Assembly: GCA_000989955.1 (NCBI GenBank) | Contig: LBTE01000001.1 | Span: forward strand, 142,588-206,587 | Length of the DNA: 64,000 bases | Source: a candidate division TM6 bacterium GW2011_GWF2_37_49 | Lineage (GTDB): Bacteria > Babelota > Babeliae > Babelales > RVW-14 | Direction of reading: 5' to 3' | In this document: positions 27,083 to 36,896 of the stretch, one piece after another | Numbering within the stretch: position 1 is the stretch's first letter | Layout of the letters: every line of letters starts with the position of its first letter | Position numbers and translations under genes: made by a program | Notes under the pieces: generated by a model | Database searches by the model: none | Told to the model about the DNA's origin: nothing | What the model saw: only the letters and a program-made list of their open reading frames with translations

Positions 27083-28294
27083 ATGAAAATAAATACGCAA
27101 AATCAAAAACTTATTCCGTTGGCTCAAAGAATGAGGCCGTCTAGATTGTCAGAATTTTTTGGCCAAGAACAATTGCTTGGCGAAGGCTCTTTTTTAAGAA
27201 AAGCAATTGTTGAAGACTTCGTGCCGTCTATGATTTTATGGGGTCCACCCGGATCAGGCAAAACCACACTGGCATGTATAATTGCAAATGAGACCAAGGC
27301 CAATTTTTTAGAGCTCAGCGGAGTTTCAAGTGGCAAGCAGGATTTGCAAACGGTTATAAAAAATGCTGAAGATTATCAAAAAATCGATCGTAAAACAATT
27401 TTGTTTATTGACGAAATACATCGCTGGAATAAGGCTCAACAAGATGCCCTCCTACCACATGTTGAGCGTGGCACTGTAATTTTGATTGGTGCAACTACCG
27501 AAAATCCAAGCTTTGAAGTTATCTCTGCATTGATTTCACGTAGCAGGGTATTTGTTCTAAAAAAACTTGAGTCTAATGATTTAGAAAATATAATTCGACA
27601 AGCTATAGATGATTCAGAAAAAGGATTGGGTTTAAAGCAAATTCAAATATCTGATGAAGTCATATCTCATGTAGCTAAACTTGCAAATGGAGATGCGCGC
27701 ATTGCGCTCAATATTATTGAGTCTGCTGCTGAACAGTCATCGATAATTACATCTGAGCAAATCAAAAAAATATTACAGAAATCCCATATTTATTATGATA
27801 AATCTGGAGAGGAACATTACAACATAATTTCCGCCTTGCACAAATCAATGCGTGGATGCGATCCAAACGCGGCATTGTATTGGCTTGCTCGTATGCTTGA
27901 AGGAGGCGAGGATCCGATTTATGTTGCTCGTAGACTTTTGCGTTTTGCATCCGAAGATGTTGGGCTTGCTGACAATTTTGCAATGGTCCTTGCAAATGCA
28001 ACATTTGACGCATGTCACAAGCTTGGAATGCCAGAGTGCAACGTACATTTGGCGCAGCTTGTCGTTTATCTATCACGTGCTCCAAAAAATATTAGTGCTT
28101 ACCGTGCTTACGGCAGAGCAAAAAAAGACGTGTATGAATACGGCAATTTGCCAGTCCCGATGCATATTCGCAATGCGCCAACAAAGCTCATGCAAAAGCT
28201 CGGCTACGGCAAGGGGTATAAATACACACCTCTTGAAGATAGCAGTGATCAAGAATATTTGCCGTATGAATTAAAAGGCAAAAAATATCTTTAA
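27083..28294 (+). CDS. rarA: Replication-associated recombination protein RarA (MgsA)
   Basis: RarA is a clamp-loader-like AAA+ ATPase that acts at stalled replication forks. The 403 residues open with the family stretch [19 protein letters not shown], then Walker A GPPGSGKT (54-61), Walker [12 protein letters not shown], sensor [14 protein letters not shown], and the C-terminal tetramerisation region with [17 protein letters not shown] [18 protein letters not shown] and [15 protein letters not shown]. It is the only gene in its run before the methyltransferase. Confidence 0.94.
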   Translation: MKINTQNQKLIPLAQRMRPSRLSEFFGQEQLLGEGSFLRKAIVEDFVPSMILWGPPGSGKTTLACIIANETKANFLELSGVSSGKQDLQTVIKNAEDYQKIDRKTILFIDEIHRWNKAQQDALLPHVERGTVILIGATTENPSFEVISALISRSRVFVLKKLESNDLENIIRQAIDDSEKGLGLKQIQISDEVISHVAKLANGDARIALNIIESAAEQSSIITSEQIKKILQKSHIYYDKSGEEHYNIISALHKSMRGCDPNAALYWLARMLEGGEDPIYVARRLLRFASEDVGLADNFAMVLANATFDACHKLGMPECNVHLAQLVVYLSRAPKNISAYRAYGRAKKDVYEYGNLPVPMHIRNAPTKLMQKLGYGKGYKYTPLEDSSDQEYLPYELKGKKYL

Positions 28295-28371
28295 ATATTT
28301 TTGACCTAAATAATTACTTGCAATTATACTATATCACAAGTAATGAATATTTTTATTTTGAAAGTTTAGGC

Positions 28372-29490
28372 ATGAAAAAACAAGGTCGAGTAAATTTTTT
28401 TGTTATTATATCTTTATTTTTCTGTATTTTTCAAACTTACGCAGAGCTGCAACATCAAGAAATTCAAGACGTTATTATTAATAATGTTGTAGTACAACGA
28501 GGTCTTGGTGATTGTGAAAGATGCTACGAAGCTATTAAGCCTTTATTGAATCAATACAAACGTCCAATAACGGTACTAGATCTTGGCGCTGGTCATGGAT
28601 ACTTTTCATTTCGTATAGCCGGTGATTATGATTCAACATGCGTTATGGTTGAAAGTAATGATAGAGAGTTGAAATGGGCCGATCAACTTTTGGAGCTTTG
28701 CCGTTTGAACTCTAAGCTACAAAATGTAATTCTTTTAAACAAAAAAATGACTCTTGAAGAGATAGAAAAACTTGCAGACTGCGAACATTTTGATGTAATT
28801 TTAGCTTTTGATTACATTGATTATAAAAGCCAACAAAGACAAATGTTTTTAGATGCTATCTTGCGACTAGGTGACAATATTTTTATTCAAACAACATCTT
28901 TAGAGGCACAATCAGAAAAACATCAAAGATTATCTTTTCAAGAGAGCCTTGCAGGCAATGGAGGAAGGTTAATATTGCAAACCAGTAGCGTATGTGACAC
29001 TGAGGTTGAAGAATCGTTATTTTGGTTTCAACGTAAAAAGGATAGGCTAAACTGTAAGTGCTTTATTTATAAAGATAATGATAAAAAATCATTCTGTATT
29101 AAAAGTACTTACACCCAAAAAATTTTGATAAAAGATGGATGTTCTTCAAGAATTACATGGAAAAAGGGAATAAATTTAGTGACGTTTCTTATGCTGAATG
29201 GTGTATATCCAACAAAAGAAAAAATGAAGCAAGAAATAGCTAAACTTACACGACAAAAATTAACAGATTTTTTGCCAAAGAATTTGATAGTGCAGGGCAA
29301 TAACATTGAACTTATAGATCAAAATGATAAATGTCGACGCGAAGCCAACTTATCAAAAAGTTTAAAATTTATAAATGATGCCATTGATAAAACATCGCAA
29401 TCGGAAGTTGAAAAACTGTTAAAACAAGAAGGTTCAAAGCATAAGCGTAAATACACGCATAGCTGGATATTCCGCATGTTTGGTTTGTAG
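28372..29490 (+). CDS. Secreted SAM-dependent methyltransferase-like protein
   Basis: The ATG at 28372 gives 372 residues with a signal peptide (KKQGRVNFFVIISLFFCIF) directly after it, so I prefer it to the ATG at 28318. The N-terminal half is a Rossmann methyltransferase: motif I VLDLGAGHGYFS, an acidic residue at the end of strand 2 (VMVESND), and FDVILAFDYIDY as motif IV. The C-terminal half is basic and unlike known families. Export is unusual for a SAM-dependent enzyme, since SAM is made in cytoplasm, so it may act in the host cell. Target unknown. Confidence 0.7.
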   Translation: MKKQGRVNFFVIISLFFCIFQTYAELQHQEIQDVIINNVVVQRGLGDCERCYEAIKPLLNQYKRPITVLDLGAGHGYFSFRIAGDYDSTCVMVESNDRELKWADQLLELCRLNSKLQNVILLNKKMTLEEIEKLADCEHFDVILAFDYIDYKSQQRQMFLDAILRLGDNIFIQTTSLEAQSEKHQRLSFQESLAGNGGRLILQTSSVCDTEVEESLFWFQRKKDRLNCKCFIYKDNDKKSFCIKSTYTQKILIKDGCSSRITWKKGINLVTFLMLNGVYPTKEKMKQEIAKLTRQKLTDFLPKNLIVQGNNIELIDQNDKCRREANLSKSLKFINDAIDKTSQSEVEKLLKQEGSKHKRKYTHSWIFRMFGL

Positions 29491-29502
29491 CCGTCTATTA
29501 AA

Positions 29503-29523
29503 ATATTTTACGGCGTAAAATAT
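29503..29523. terminator. Possible bidirectional terminator palindrome
   Basis: ATATTTTAC and GTAAAATAT form a perfect 9-bp stem around GGC, between two convergent genes. It is AT-rich and so a weak candidate. Confidence 0.35.
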
Positions 29524-29528
29524 ATGAT

Positions 29529-30002
29529 TTAATATTCTGTCTTATCAAATTTTTGCTTCCAATCTTTAAATGCTTTTATTGCTTCGTTTTGCATTATCTG
29601 AATTGCTGGAATAGATCGTTCAGACATTACTTTGTTTAATTCATCGTAAATAAATGAATCGGAAAAACCTATATTTTTGGCATCAGTTCTGCTGTTGGCA
29701 TAAAAAATTTTATCTATGCGCGCCCAATAAATTGCACCCAAACACATCGGACATGGTTCACACGACGAGTATATCGTGCATCCCGATAAATCAAATAATT
29801 TCAGTGTGCAGCAAGCGGATCTAATTGCATTAATTTCTGCATGCGCAGTTGGATCATTATCGATGGTTACGCTATTCGACGTCTTCGATATAATTTCTCC
29901 ATTTTTTACAATTACAGCGCCAAACGGGCCGCCATTGTTTTTAACGCTGTTAATCGAAAGATCGATTGCAGCGAGCATGAATTTATTATCGTTTTCGTTC
30001 AT
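29529..30002 (-). CDS. guaD: Guanine deaminase (cytidine-deaminase fold)
   Basis: Converts guanine to xanthine. The 157 residues have the zinc motifs PTAHAEINAI (HAE) and SCEPCPMCLGAIYWARI (PCxxC), and the long C-terminal part FYANSRTDAKNIGFSDSFIY and a terminal KTEY that closely follow the Bacillus GuaD sequence as I remember it. The C-terminus separates it from TadA, the main alternative. It is minus strand, 15 bases after the end of the upstream membrane-protein gene, so probably co-transcribed with it. Confidence 0.85.
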   Translation of the reverse strand: MNENDNKFMLAAIDLSINSVKNNGGPFGAVIVKNGEIISKTSNSVTIDNDPTAHAEINAIRSACCTLKLFDLSGCTIYSSCEPCPMCLGAIYWARIDKIFYANSRTDAKNIGFSDSFIYDELNKVMSERSIPAIQIMQNEAIKAFKDWKQKFDKTEY

Positions 30003-30017
30003 AAAAGTCCTTCATTA

Positions 30018-31907
30018 TTAAGCAACAACAAAATACTCGCCGTGTTGAGTATCCCACGCTACAAAAACAGTATTTTCATCAATCCAGCGTGAATCATAAA
30101 CAAAAGAGATATCTGTAATGCAATCAGAATTGGCCATTTTATTAATCATAAAGTGACCAATCGAACATTCATACCAAACCCCAGGAATATATGGCTTATT
30201 GGTCCATCGATACGCTCGCTCTTTTGCGCACCAAGCAACGTTAAAATTTGAGTGTCGCAGCCACCAACCGCAGTGTTGCTCGTCATTTGATATAAGCCTA
30301 AAGCCTCCAGGGATCTTTGCAATATCACTTTTTACTCCGACAGTTTGATAGTTTTTATTGCAGCCCATAACGCCAGATTCTGCCACTGTTGAAAATGGAT
30401 CAAAAACAAGCCGTACTGAATAATTATTTAAATAAAACTGAAAAATACTTTCGATGTCAGAAACGTATGGCGAGCAAATCAAAACAAAATTTGTGTCCGG
30501 CTTAAATTTATATCGCGCAAAAAAGCGGTCAAATCTCTTCTTGTACTCAACCCTCTCATGAGCAAATCCATCTAATTCATGCATATTTGAACGTAGTCCG
30601 CGACCAGCAAGTATAATTGCAGCAAAATAAAACATACCGCAAAACAACCTGCCAATAATGTTTTTATTTGTTTTATAAAATAGATAAATACTGTAAATAA
30701 ATATAAAAACCACAATCGGATAAGCAGCATTGATGTATCGTGCGCTTGGATAAGTTAAAACACTTGGCCAAAGTAGTGAGCCAAGGCCCAGCATTAACCA
30801 CAGCAGCAAAAGGCTTTGACGCTTGAAGGCAAATGCCACAAAGAAAATTAAAGCCAACACTGCAATAGTTGCGTAAATTTGATGAACTTGTGTTTGTAAT
30901 GAAATATTAAAAACTGCTTGAATCCACAGAATTGATTTTTGCCACAAGGTCCAAAAAATATTGGAATGTGTTGATGCTGTTGCAAATGGCGTTGATATTG
31001 GCACATTCGACACTTGATAAGCTGTTTGATTTACAATATTTTGCATTGGCGCAAAAATCTTATTTAAAAATGGGAAGCGCAGGAATAGGTTTGCAAGTGT
31101 GCGGTCTAGGGTGCCAAATCCGAATGCCCAAATTCTCAATAAAAAATAAACTATGTTGGCTACAAAAAATACCCAACATATTTTTATGGATTGCCAAGCG
31201 TTTGACAAAAAATTTAATTTTTCAGTCATCTTCAAGTAAATAAATACACCAAAGCAAAGCCAGGCAGGCAAAAATATTCCGCTTTCGCGAGACAGCAATG
31301 AAAAAAAATAGCATCCGCAAGCCAATAAATATAGTGGATCGAATAAATTAAAGCGGATGTTTTTATGAAGCCTTATCAGTAGAGACAAGCAAAGCATCAT
31401 TAAAATTATAAAAAAAACAGACAGACTGTTTTGCAAAGTACTGGCCCAAATCATCCAACTAATATCTGGATAAAATGCAAACAAAAGTCCACCAAAAAAA
31501 GCTAGTCCCAGCGGTACAAACAACGAATATAAAATAAAAAGAAAAAATGCATTGGCTGCATGAAATGCAACCTGTAAAAAATAGAAAGCCATGGGCCATG
31601 GTCCAAAAATATACAAAATTAGCGAAAAGATGTAGTTTTGTAGTGGCCGCCACAGCGCTGAGATAAAATTGGGGACTGTTCGCTGATAATTGCATGGCGT
31701 TATAAAAGACCTGCAGTCACTAAAAAAAACGCGCACAGCACTTGTCCAATCTTTAACCCGGCCATTAATAAGAGTTCCAAGATCATCTTCTCTAAACCAT
31801 GTTTGATTTAAGGTGAAAGCAAAGCAACAAAAAATAATCGTGAATAAAATTAATCCTAAAATTAGACGAGCAACATTTTTTTTGTGAATAATTTTTGACT
31901 TCATCAC
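30018..31907 (-). CDS. Polytopic membrane protein, probable GT-C-type glycosyltransferase
   Basis: The 629-residue protein has about 11-12 helices and a soluble C-terminal domain of about 190 residues. After helix 1 it has WFREDDLGTL, an acidic loop like the Asp-Glu loop of membrane GT-C glycosyltransferases that use polyprenyl-linked sugars. The helix pattern NYIFSLILYIFGPWPMAFYF and the GGLLFAFYPD stretch fit that class. The substrate is unknown; a role in lipid or surface-polysaccharide glycosylation is possible. Confidence 0.55.
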   Translation of the reverse strand: MMKSKIIHKKNVARLILGLILFTIIFCCFAFTLNQTWFREDDLGTLINGRVKDWTSAVRVFFSDCRSFITPCNYQRTVPNFISALWRPLQNYIFSLILYIFGPWPMAFYFLQVAFHAANAFFLFILYSLFVPLGLAFFGGLLFAFYPDISWMIWASTLQNSLSVFFIILMMLCLSLLIRLHKNIRFNLFDPLYLLACGCYFFSLLSRESGIFLPAWLCFGVFIYLKMTEKLNFLSNAWQSIKICWVFFVANIVYFLLRIWAFGFGTLDRTLANLFLRFPFLNKIFAPMQNIVNQTAYQVSNVPISTPFATASTHSNIFWTLWQKSILWIQAVFNISLQTQVHQIYATIAVLALIFFVAFAFKRQSLLLLWLMLGLGSLLWPSVLTYPSARYINAAYPIVVFIFIYSIYLFYKTNKNIIGRLFCGMFYFAAIILAGRGLRSNMHELDGFAHERVEYKKRFDRFFARYKFKPDTNFVLICSPYVSDIESIFQFYLNNYSVRLVFDPFSTVAESGVMGCNKNYQTVGVKSDIAKIPGGFRLISNDEQHCGWWLRHSNFNVAWCAKERAYRWTNKPYIPGVWYECSIGHFMINKMANSDCITDISFVYDSRWIDENTVFVAWDTQHGEYFVVA

Positions 31908-31943
31908 AATCTCCTAAACCTCTCCAATTTAATGATTTACAGA

Positions 31944-32082
31944 GGCATACATCAACTATGACTCTCTAAATCACGCTCCAAATCAATCTTGTCAGCATTT
32001 TGATAATTTTTTAAACCCGGCCTGCAAGCCCTCATCAGTGGCTGGCGTGCAAAACATTTTTAAAAAAATTGTAAAAAGTGCC
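31944..32082 (+). repeat. Dispersed intergenic hairpin element, copy 7
   Basis: It opens GGCATACATCAACTATG, and has GGCCTGCAAGCC and GGCTGGCG around CTCATCAGT, ending AAAATTGTAAAAAGTGCC. It lies upstream of the membrane-protein gene and ends 11 bases before the hisS stop, so both flanking genes are on the minus strand. Confidence 0.7.
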
Positions 32083-32093
32083 TGTCTTGTTTT

Positions 32094-33338
32094 TTATTTT
32101 AATGAGGTAACTGCATCGACCTGTTTAACCACTGACGATGACCCGCTTTGCATATTTTTGATCGAAACGGTTCCATTTTTTTGTTCATCTTCGCCCAAAA
32201 TCAAAACAAACTTAGCGCCAAGTCGGTTAGCCTTCTTCATCAAATTTGTCATCGAACCTTTTGAAAGAATTATATCTGTACAAAGGCCTTTAGACTGCAA
32301 CTCACTTGCAAGAATAAGGGCCAGTGGCCTTTGTGCTTCATCCATCGGAAGAATAACGTGAAGAGGTGGCTGAGGTGGGATTAAAAGCTTTTCTTTATTT
32401 TGTTCGACCAGCATTAGCATTCGTCCCATGCCAAATCCAACGCCAATGCAAGGCACATCTTCACTGCCCTGAATTTCGCTACCCAGCGTGTATCGTCCAC
32501 CGCCGCAGAAAGCATTTTGCGCACCCAGGCAACGTGATACAAATTCAAAAACAGTTTTGTTATAATAATCAAGGCCTCGAACAAGGCTGTGGTCAACGAT
32601 ATAGCTTACAGAAAGCATTCCAAGTAATGTTGTCAATTTTTCCCAGTCAGTCGAACATTCGGTGCATAAAAAATCTAAAATTTTAGGTGCAGTAACTAAT
32701 ATTTTTTGACACTGCTCAAGTTTACAATCAAAAACGCGCAGTGGATTTTTGTCTTTACGATCCAAACACGTCTGACACATTTCCGACTTATTTTGCTCAA
32801 GAAAGTTTATTAGTGCCTGACGATGTTCTTTACGGTCTTGGCTGCATCCCAAAAAATTGAGCTTAATTGCGTAATTTTCTAATTTTAAAACATCAGCAAC
32901 AAATGAATCAATCATTTTTAAAAAATAGGCATCATTTTCAATCTCTTTTGCAGCAATTAGTTCAATGCTAAGCTGTGTAAATTGGCGCCAGCGGCCTTTT
33001 TGAGGACGTTCCTTGCGAAATACCGGACCATGCGCAAAAACCTTCCATGGTTTTTGTTGAATGCCATTTTCAAAATATGCTCGAATAATAGATGCTGTAA
33101 TTTCAGGTCGTAGACAAATGCTATCTTCGTCGTTGTCTTTGTTAAATACGTACATTTCCTTTGAAACAATATCTGTCTGTTCGCCAACGGCTCTGACAAA
33201 TAAGCTTGTGTGCTCTAAAATTGGAGTATCGATTTCGGTGAAATTGTGTACGTGTAGATGTTTTTTTGCCTTGTCTAAAATAAAATTATACAAAGTTAAA
33301 TCTAAAATATCCTCTGTACCGCGCACACGAGAAATCAT
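32094..33338 (-). CDS. hisS: Histidyl-tRNA synthetase
   Basis: Charges tRNA-His. The 414 residues are a class II synthetase: motif 1 region (FTEIDTPILEHTSLFVRAVGE), motif 2 FRKERPQKGRWRQFTQ, HisA/HisB motifs LVRGLDYYNKTVFEF and GVGFGMGRML (motif 3), and the C-terminal anticodon-binding domain. It is last in the pheT-lspA-PgpA-like-hisS run, 14 bases after the preceding gene. Confidence 0.95.
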   Translation of the reverse strand: MISRVRGTEDILDLTLYNFILDKAKKHLHVHNFTEIDTPILEHTSLFVRAVGEQTDIVSKEMYVFNKDNDEDSICLRPEITASIIRAYFENGIQQKPWKVFAHGPVFRKERPQKGRWRQFTQLSIELIAAKEIENDAYFLKMIDSFVADVLKLENYAIKLNFLGCSQDRKEHRQALINFLEQNKSEMCQTCLDRKDKNPLRVFDCKLEQCQKILVTAPKILDFLCTECSTDWEKLTTLLGMLSVSYIVDHSLVRGLDYYNKTVFEFVSRCLGAQNAFCGGGRYTLGSEIQGSEDVPCIGVGFGMGRMLMLVEQNKEKLLIPPQPPLHVILPMDEAQRPLALILASELQSKGLCTDIILSKGSMTNLMKKANRLGAKFVLILGEDEQKNGTVSIKNMQSGSSSVVKQVDAVTSLK

Positions 33339-33352
33339 TTGAAACTCCTAAG

Positions 33353-33817
33353 CTATTTAACGATCCAAAGCACAAAACGCAAAAACACGTTTACTGTAAA
33401 GCCTGCTGCAAGGCTTATCACTATTATTCTGACAAATTTTGAATGCTCCTGCTCTTCTAAATCTTTTGACTTTGTAAAAACAAAGAATGGCAGGGCAAAG
33501 CTGAAAACATGAAACAACGCTAAGCCAATCAAGCCCAATTTAACGTTGAATGCAATGCCATAAAATGCAAGCATTGTACCAATAAAACTGTTAATAATTA
33601 TTCGGTTTTCGCTATCTTTCTGTGAAAATAAAATTGCAAAAATACTAATCAATAAAACTGCAAAAACTAATATCCAAAAGCATGTTGGAGTTCTTTCATC
33701 GATAAAATTTAAAAACATAATAGCAGGCAAAGCCAGCACGGATGCAATGATTTTACCCAGTACTGAGTCTCCGATTGGTCCAAAACTTGCAATTTTAGTA
33801 AAGTATTCCTTAATCAT
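33353..33817 (-). CDS. Small membrane protein, distant PgpA-like candidate
   Basis: The 154 residues have four or five hydrophobic segments. The order of segments (IASFGPIGDSVLGKIIASVLALP, then RIIINSFIGTMLAFYGI) is that of phosphatidylglycerophosphatase A, where these positions read IATGFGLGxxPxAPGTxGS and xIVIDEVVG. The catalytic Asp-Glu is replaced by Asn-Ser, and the PGT motif is lost. If it is related to PgpA it is probably inactive. It sits between lspA (7 bases) and hisS (14 bases). Confidence 0.4.
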   Translation of the reverse strand: MIKEYFTKIASFGPIGDSVLGKIIASVLALPAIMFLNFIDERTPTCFWILVFAVLLISIFAILFSQKDSENRIIINSFIGTMLAFYGIAFNVKLGLIGLALFHVFSFALPFFVFTKSKDLEEQEHSKFVRIIVISLAAGFTVNVFLRFVLWIVK

Positions 33818-33824
33818 GGTATTC

Positions 33825-34298
33825 CTACGATTTGTTATACAAAGATTTAATCAACATCCCAGCAACTCCAACCACAATAAAAATGTCAGCTACATTAAAT
33901 GTTGGCCAGTGCAACGAGTAAATATGCAGATCGATAAAATCGACCACATACCCGTGATTAATTCTGTCAATAACATTTGATATTGCACCACCAATAACCA
34001 AGCTTTCAAAGTAAACCTCTATTCTATTTAGATGTTGGATAATCGAATAAATAAAAAATCCTGATATAACCAAAATTATAAAGCACGTCAGTATAAAATA
34101 TAGTGAATCTGCCTGAAAATTTAAAAAGCCCCAACTAATTCCACGATTTGAAGCCAATGAAAAATTCAACCAGGAATTAACAAAAACATCATGACCGCCA
34201 TGCAAAGCACTTGTTGCCAAACGCTTTAAAGCCTGGTCTAGTGTAATTATTATTGAAATCAAAAAAAGATAAGCCAAAAACGATTTATTTTTATTCAT
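33825..34298 (-). CDS. lspA: Lipoprotein signal peptidase LspA
   Basis: Cleaves the signal peptide of lipoproteins in the inner membrane. The 157 residues have four helices, SNRGISWGF (conserved Asn-x-Gly), VIGGAISNVIDRINHGYVVDFI with the first catalytic Asp, and FNVADIFI with the second. It serves proteins such as the lipoprotein at 62 kb. It follows pheT by 39 bases. Confidence 0.94.
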   Translation of the reverse strand: MNKNKSFLAYLFLISIIITLDQALKRLATSALHGGHDVFVNSWLNFSLASNRGISWGFLNFQADSLYFILTCFIILVISGFFIYSIIQHLNRIEVYFESLVIGGAISNVIDRINHGYVVDFIDLHIYSLHWPTFNVADIFIVVGVAGMLIKSLYNKS

Positions 34299-34337
34299 AC
34301 TTTTTTATTCGATCTTTTACTTTTTATTTTAACAATA

Positions 34338-36716
34338 TTACGAACGCAATTTTGCACCAAGCGCTACAACATTGGTAATTGCTAGCTGCATTACATCGTC
34401 CAGTTCGCTTTTTTCAAGTGTTCGGTCAAAATGCTCAACACATGCTCTGAATGTTAAAGAGCGCTCGTTTATCCATTCGCTTTTTTCAAAAAAATCTATT
34501 AACTCAACCTTTTTAATCATGGAACTGACGGCTGCAATGGTATCTTTGACGTCAACAACTTTAACCGAAAACGGTACCATAAAACTGAGGTCGAAATAAT
34601 TTTCTTGAAATTTAGAAAATGGCACATAACGTTTAAGCTTAATTTCTGGATTAATCAACCAATCGCCATCAAGCTCAAAAACAACAGCTGAGCATTCTTC
34701 GTGAATCTTAAGCTTACTTAAAAAGAACTGATCGGCATTGCCCATCGTGCCAATTTTTTTATCATGCAATATAATATTTACGCTTTGGTACGCAGCGTAC
34801 CATTCATTCTCTGGGTTTTGTATTTTTTGCCACTTGATGGAATCAATATCTATATCCAGAAGTCTCAGTAGATCAATAATTTGTTGCTTGCATTGATAAA
34901 AGTCTGCCACAACTTTCTTTTCAAGAAAAATTCCTGCCAAACTTTTTTTCTCGATAATTTTTTTATCTTGCAACATCCATATTTTTGCAAACTCAAAAAA
35001 GGCCAAATTGTCGCGGTGTACGTGATTTTGTTTCATATTTTTAAATAAGCCTGGAATCAATGAGTTGATAAGGCGACAATTATTTTGGGAAGCAGGATTT
35101 AAAATCCTTGGCGTTGGGGCAATTTTTATATCTATCTCTGCCAAAAACTCCTCGTCAGCAAATGAATAATTTTGTTGTTCAGTCATTTTTGCACAACCAG
35201 CCAAATAATTTTTGATTTTACGCAGATTTGTAGTTTTGCTGAAATCAAAAGGTTTTTTAGGAGCCAACGGAGAGGTTAACGGAATACGATAGAAACCGTA
35301 AAATCTTGTAACCTCCTCCAAAATATCCTCTTTAATTTTAATGTCTTTGCTTGATCGATATGTTGGAACTGTTACTTGGTAAAATGGCGTCCTGTCAACA
35401 TGTTTTTTAAGTTCTACTTTAAATCCTATCTTTTTCAAAGGATTTATAACGTCTTCTTTTGTAAGATCGATACCAATTCGCTTGGCCAAAAATGTGTGAT
35501 CTACTTCAATCATAGGTTCCTTGACAGGGTGTCCCACGCTGACGATTTCTTCGGCGTATTCAGCCTTTATATTATATTGCTTTAGCAAAGCCAAAAATCG
35601 AAGCGCCGCATTGGATGTCTGATTTGGATCTAATGTTTTTTCAAATCTTGATGAGGCATCTGTACGAGTTTTATGACTGAAGGCGCTCCTTCTGATTGTT
35701 GCAGCATCAAACGTTGCGATCTCCAAGAATACAGATGATGTATTTTCGGCTACGCTACTGTTAACGCCGCCTTTGACGCCGGCTAAACACATTGGTTTTT
35801 GAGCATCTGCAATAACTAAATCCTGCGTTGTAAGCTCGATTTCATTGCCATCGAGCAAGAATAATTTTTCTCCGTGCTTCGCCATTCTAACAACAATTTT
35901 TTGTCCTTCAATTTTTGTAGCATCATATGCATGAACTGGCATGCCCCAGTCCTGCATCAAGTAATTGGTTAGATCAATGACACCGCTGATTGGTCTTGAG
36001 CCAACTTTCAACAGCCTGCTGGTAATCAATAGATTGGATGGGGTGTTTTCAATGAATTTAAAATAAATTCCGCAAAAACGAGGGCATGCTTTTTCTTCCA
36101 AATTTTCAATCGTGATTGGACAGGTTGAAGTAGGCTGAGTTTTTTGATCAAAGTATAAAATATCGCGTTTAGCTAAAAACTTTTTAGCATCTTTGAATGG
36201 CAAATCTAGTAATGCTGCGATCTCTCTAGCAAAACCTCTGTGTCCCCACATGTCAGGACGATGAGTGATGGATTTATTATCAATTTCAATAATTATATCG
36301 TCGCATTCAAAGCTTTGACGCCATTGTCCGTTAAGTTGTGCGCTGCTAGCATCAAGATGTGGCATTAAGCCGTCTTTTTCTACATCAAAATCTTGTAATG
36401 TCGCCCAGCTGAACGACTCACCATGTTTTTTGATTATAAAAACTGATTTTTTATTTGAGTTTGATGTTTCATTTCCAGCCTGAATTCTAAGCGGAAGAGC
36501 TATATTAATTTTTAACTCTGGCACAGACAATTTAACTTCAGTGTCATTTTTTGAAATTTCCTTGGCCAAATAAAAAAATTTTAAATCAAATTTAACTTTC
36601 TTAAACGCTTCAATTTCAGCTGTTGTTGTATTAAATTTAGACAAAATCAAATTTATGTCTTGCCGCTTCCAATCGGCATCTATGTGGTCAAATATCCATG
36701 AAAGAGACAGTTTCAT
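34338..36716 (-). CDS. pheT: Phenylalanyl-tRNA synthetase beta subunit
   Basis: Forms the PheRS tetramer with PheS. The 792 residues match the full-length beta subunit: a tRNA-binding-like region, the B3/B4 editing domain with RPISGVIDLTNYLMQDWGMP and HAYDATKIEG, a B5 domain, the synthetase-like core (EEVTRFYGF) and a C-terminal anticodon-binding domain (SFMVPFSVKVVDVKDTI). pheS is not in the window. It heads the run that continues with lspA and hisS. Confidence 0.94.
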   Translation of the reverse strand: MKLSLSWIFDHIDADWKRQDINLILSKFNTTTAEIEAFKKVKFDLKFFYLAKEISKNDTEVKLSVPELKINIALPLRIQAGNETSNSNKKSVFIIKKHGESFSWATLQDFDVEKDGLMPHLDASSAQLNGQWRQSFECDDIIIEIDNKSITHRPDMWGHRGFAREIAALLDLPFKDAKKFLAKRDILYFDQKTQPTSTCPITIENLEEKACPRFCGIYFKFIENTPSNLLITSRLLKVGSRPISGVIDLTNYLMQDWGMPVHAYDATKIEGQKIVVRMAKHGEKLFLLDGNEIELTTQDLVIADAQKPMCLAGVKGGVNSSVAENTSSVFLEIATFDAATIRRSAFSHKTRTDASSRFEKTLDPNQTSNAALRFLALLKQYNIKAEYAEEIVSVGHPVKEPMIEVDHTFLAKRIGIDLTKEDVINPLKKIGFKVELKKHVDRTPFYQVTVPTYRSSKDIKIKEDILEEVTRFYGFYRIPLTSPLAPKKPFDFSKTTNLRKIKNYLAGCAKMTEQQNYSFADEEFLAEIDIKIAPTPRILNPASQNNCRLINSLIPGLFKNMKQNHVHRDNLAFFEFAKIWMLQDKKIIEKKSLAGIFLEKKVVADFYQCKQQIIDLLRLLDIDIDSIKWQKIQNPENEWYAAYQSVNIILHDKKIGTMGNADQFFLSKLKIHEECSAVVFELDGDWLINPEIKLKRYVPFSKFQENYFDLSFMVPFSVKVVDVKDTIAAVSSMIKKVELIDFFEKSEWINERSLTFRACVEHFDRTLEKSELDDVMQLAITNVVALGAKLRS

Positions 36717-36896
36717 ATCTATTACCTACTCTTTAAAAACAATAAAATATGCATTGATACATTCAAAAGATGCAAAATATTATCGATTTCGTCAATCTCC
36801 GAAGACAAAGAATTGATTTTATTTACTTATTTTGATTAGACTAGGTCAAACACAAAGATTAAAGGCATGCTTGAAACTTAAAATCAAAGGACGCGA

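Noticed and set aside
32366..32686. 106-residue frame opposite hisS
   Set aside because: Shadow of hisS; no ribosome site and no motif.
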